Source: Callipepla californica brunnescens (lineage: Eukaryota; Chordata; Aves; Galliformes; Odontophoridae). Taken from it: a stretch of 64,000 nt of DNA. The stretch spans positions 31,932,842-31,996,841 of the forward strand of contig JALIRH010000003.1 in assembly GCA_023055505.1 (NCBI GenBank), given 5' to 3'. The notes beneath the pieces are model-generated. The model was given only the letters and a program-made list of their open reading frames with translations. It did no database searches and had not been told where the DNA came from. Position numbers and translations under genes: made by a program. Position 1 is the stretch's first letter, and each line of letters opens with the position of its first letter. This document shows, piece by piece, positions 62,701-64,000 of the stretch.

Positions 62701-64000
62701 AAACATGTCTGTGTTTTGCTTTATCTCATGTCTAAAATCTCCTCAGCAGAAAATAGGTAGTGATGAGAGGAAATGGGAAAAGGGGAGCTGCAATAACCAG
62801 AAAGCTCACCTATTATTATACAAAAAAAAAAAAGAGGCAGAAGGTCTCCTGTTTCACAAGCCCCACATGGACAAGCAGACAGTTGAGAAGAGGCAGGGCA
62901 AGGCAGATGCTCATGTATTCAGTTCACTGAGGATCAGGAGTAGAAGAACACACTAGCACCATGTGACTGAAGGGAGAGCTAACACAAACAGCTTCCTAAT
63001 TTTGGACTCCACATCCCAAAGTGGGACACACATCCCACACAGAAGAACAGAGCAAACAGGTGACAGCAGCTTGCAGAGGCACCAAGGAGCTGGGCAGGCA
63101 CATCCTCTGGGGCCAGGTGCTAAAGGAAGTCCCTCAGGCTGACAAGCAAGTCATATTTGGAGAAAGCAGCATCACTGCTTTCTGATCTGCTGGGAAGTCG
63201 AGTACTGACAGTACCATAATCCAGAAACACTTATTTCTCTGGAAAAAAAAAAAATAGAAAGAAAGAGTCCACATGTAAGCAAAAGCATGAAGAAAAGCTT
63301 TTGTCATCCATTCAGCCAGTGCTATGCCCAAAGAGATCCCTCGCTGCTCACTCAGGGCATGGCAAAGGGAGAGGAGAGTAGTACATCTCCATTGCTGACC
63401 CCAGAGAGAAGCACTGGGTTCACATTCTCTCTCAGCAGGCTTACCTGCTGGCTGGTTACACCAAAAAGCCCTTCCATTGAGCTCTATTAAGAAGCCAGTG
63501 CATGCAGTCAAGGCCACTGAAATATTCCCAAAGCATCAGAAAAGCCTAACAAATGGTGATATTTTTGCATAATCTCTGACTTAGTACACTGCAGAACATA
63601 CAACTAGCAGTTCCCCGTGGCAGGGACCATTCCTGAAGCCACTGACAGCCCATCGCTTTCTCACTTTTTACAGTTTGAGATGATAAAAGGGTTAACTCAA
63701 ATTCAAGCCTGAAGCTGCTCAGAAGACAGTCCAGAAGACAGCTGCCCTCCTTCAGGCAGCCTTCCTGATGCCTCCCATGACTGCTGCAGCACAGGCTGGT
63801 TCTGGGGGCAGGAGCACTGCCAGGCTCTGCTCCCACCAGCCCACGTGAGTTCTGTGCAGGAGCAGCTTCAACCAGCCTAAGCCAGCACACGGTGGCAGGC
63901 AGCCTCTCCGGTTTCTCTGAAGTTCACCTATATTTCTCTTGCTAGTTCTGAAGCAGGAACAAAACAGCAGACACACCGTTCAGTTTTGGTGTTGCACAAC
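59761..64000. other. Unique non-coding sequence
   Basis: No gene or repeat family is supported. A pyrimidine-rich tract lies at 60498-60560. Short A-runs lie at 62822-62833 and 63243-63254. Frames up to 144 codons lack any domain. Confidence 0.45.

Noticed and set aside
1..64000. Bacterial operon, phage, CRISPR array or mobile defence system
   Set aside because: No dense same-strand genes, ribosome binding sites or repeat-spacer arrays. The CR1 and MIR relics show this is vertebrate DNA.

Overview
This window looks like non-coding vertebrate DNA, most likely from a bird or another reptile-lineage amniote. The evidence is the repeat content. There are several 3'-truncated, decayed CR1 LINE copies ending in the CR1-type degenerate ATTCTATGAT-like tail, plus relics of MIR / amniote MIR-type SINEs. 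There are no Alu, L1 or B1/B2 elements, bacterial-style packed genes or operons. Repeat density is low, as in birds. I could not name a species or locus.

I found no protein-coding gene, exon, rRNA, tRNA, known microRNA or CRISPR array that I can support. The longest open frames (229, 201, 195, 181 and 177 codons) have lengths expected by chance in 64 kb read in six frames. None shows a recognisable domain. The window is therefore probably intergenic, or lies in a large intron.

Layout. 1-6.7 kb: unique sequence with a G-run/purine tract at 1.5 kb and an AT-rich block at 2.6-3.3 kb. 6.7-7.9 kb: a 1.15 kb CR1 relic. 7.9-15.3 kb: unique sequence with an 11.2 kb purine-rich stretch, an octamer palindrome at 13.73 kb and a TAAA microsatellite at 14.0 kb. 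15.36-24.5 kb: the most gene-regulatory-looking part, with three CpG-enriched patches (15.4, 17.6-18.1 and 23.9-24.3 kb), two TATA-like candidate promoters, an RFX X-box-like palindrome, a homeodomain-site cluster and a GATA/CDX-like block. 25.2-26.9 kb: a cluster of ancient MIR pieces and a short CR1 tail. 27-35.7 kb: unique sequence with a MIR relic at 31.2 kb and an antisense CR1 relic at 33.4-33.85 kb. 35.7-37.6 kb: two consecutive CR1 relics. 37.6-53 kb: unique sequence with long poly-A runs. 53.0-53.25 kb: a CR1 3' end with an internal poly-A expansion. 54.4-54.65 kb: a GATA-site cluster. 58.2 kb: a 14-bp POU-type palindrome. 59.5-59.8 kb: an AT-rich homeodomain/HNF1-like block. The remainder to 64 kb is unique sequence.

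The most interesting window-wide signal is strand asymmetry of homopolymers. Sixteen A-runs of at least 12 bases lie on the + strand against four T-runs; at 17 bases or more the ratio is 10 to 1. This could mean that the window lies within a minus-strand transcription unit. I found no novel multi-gene system; the regulatory calls are hypotheses from motifs only.
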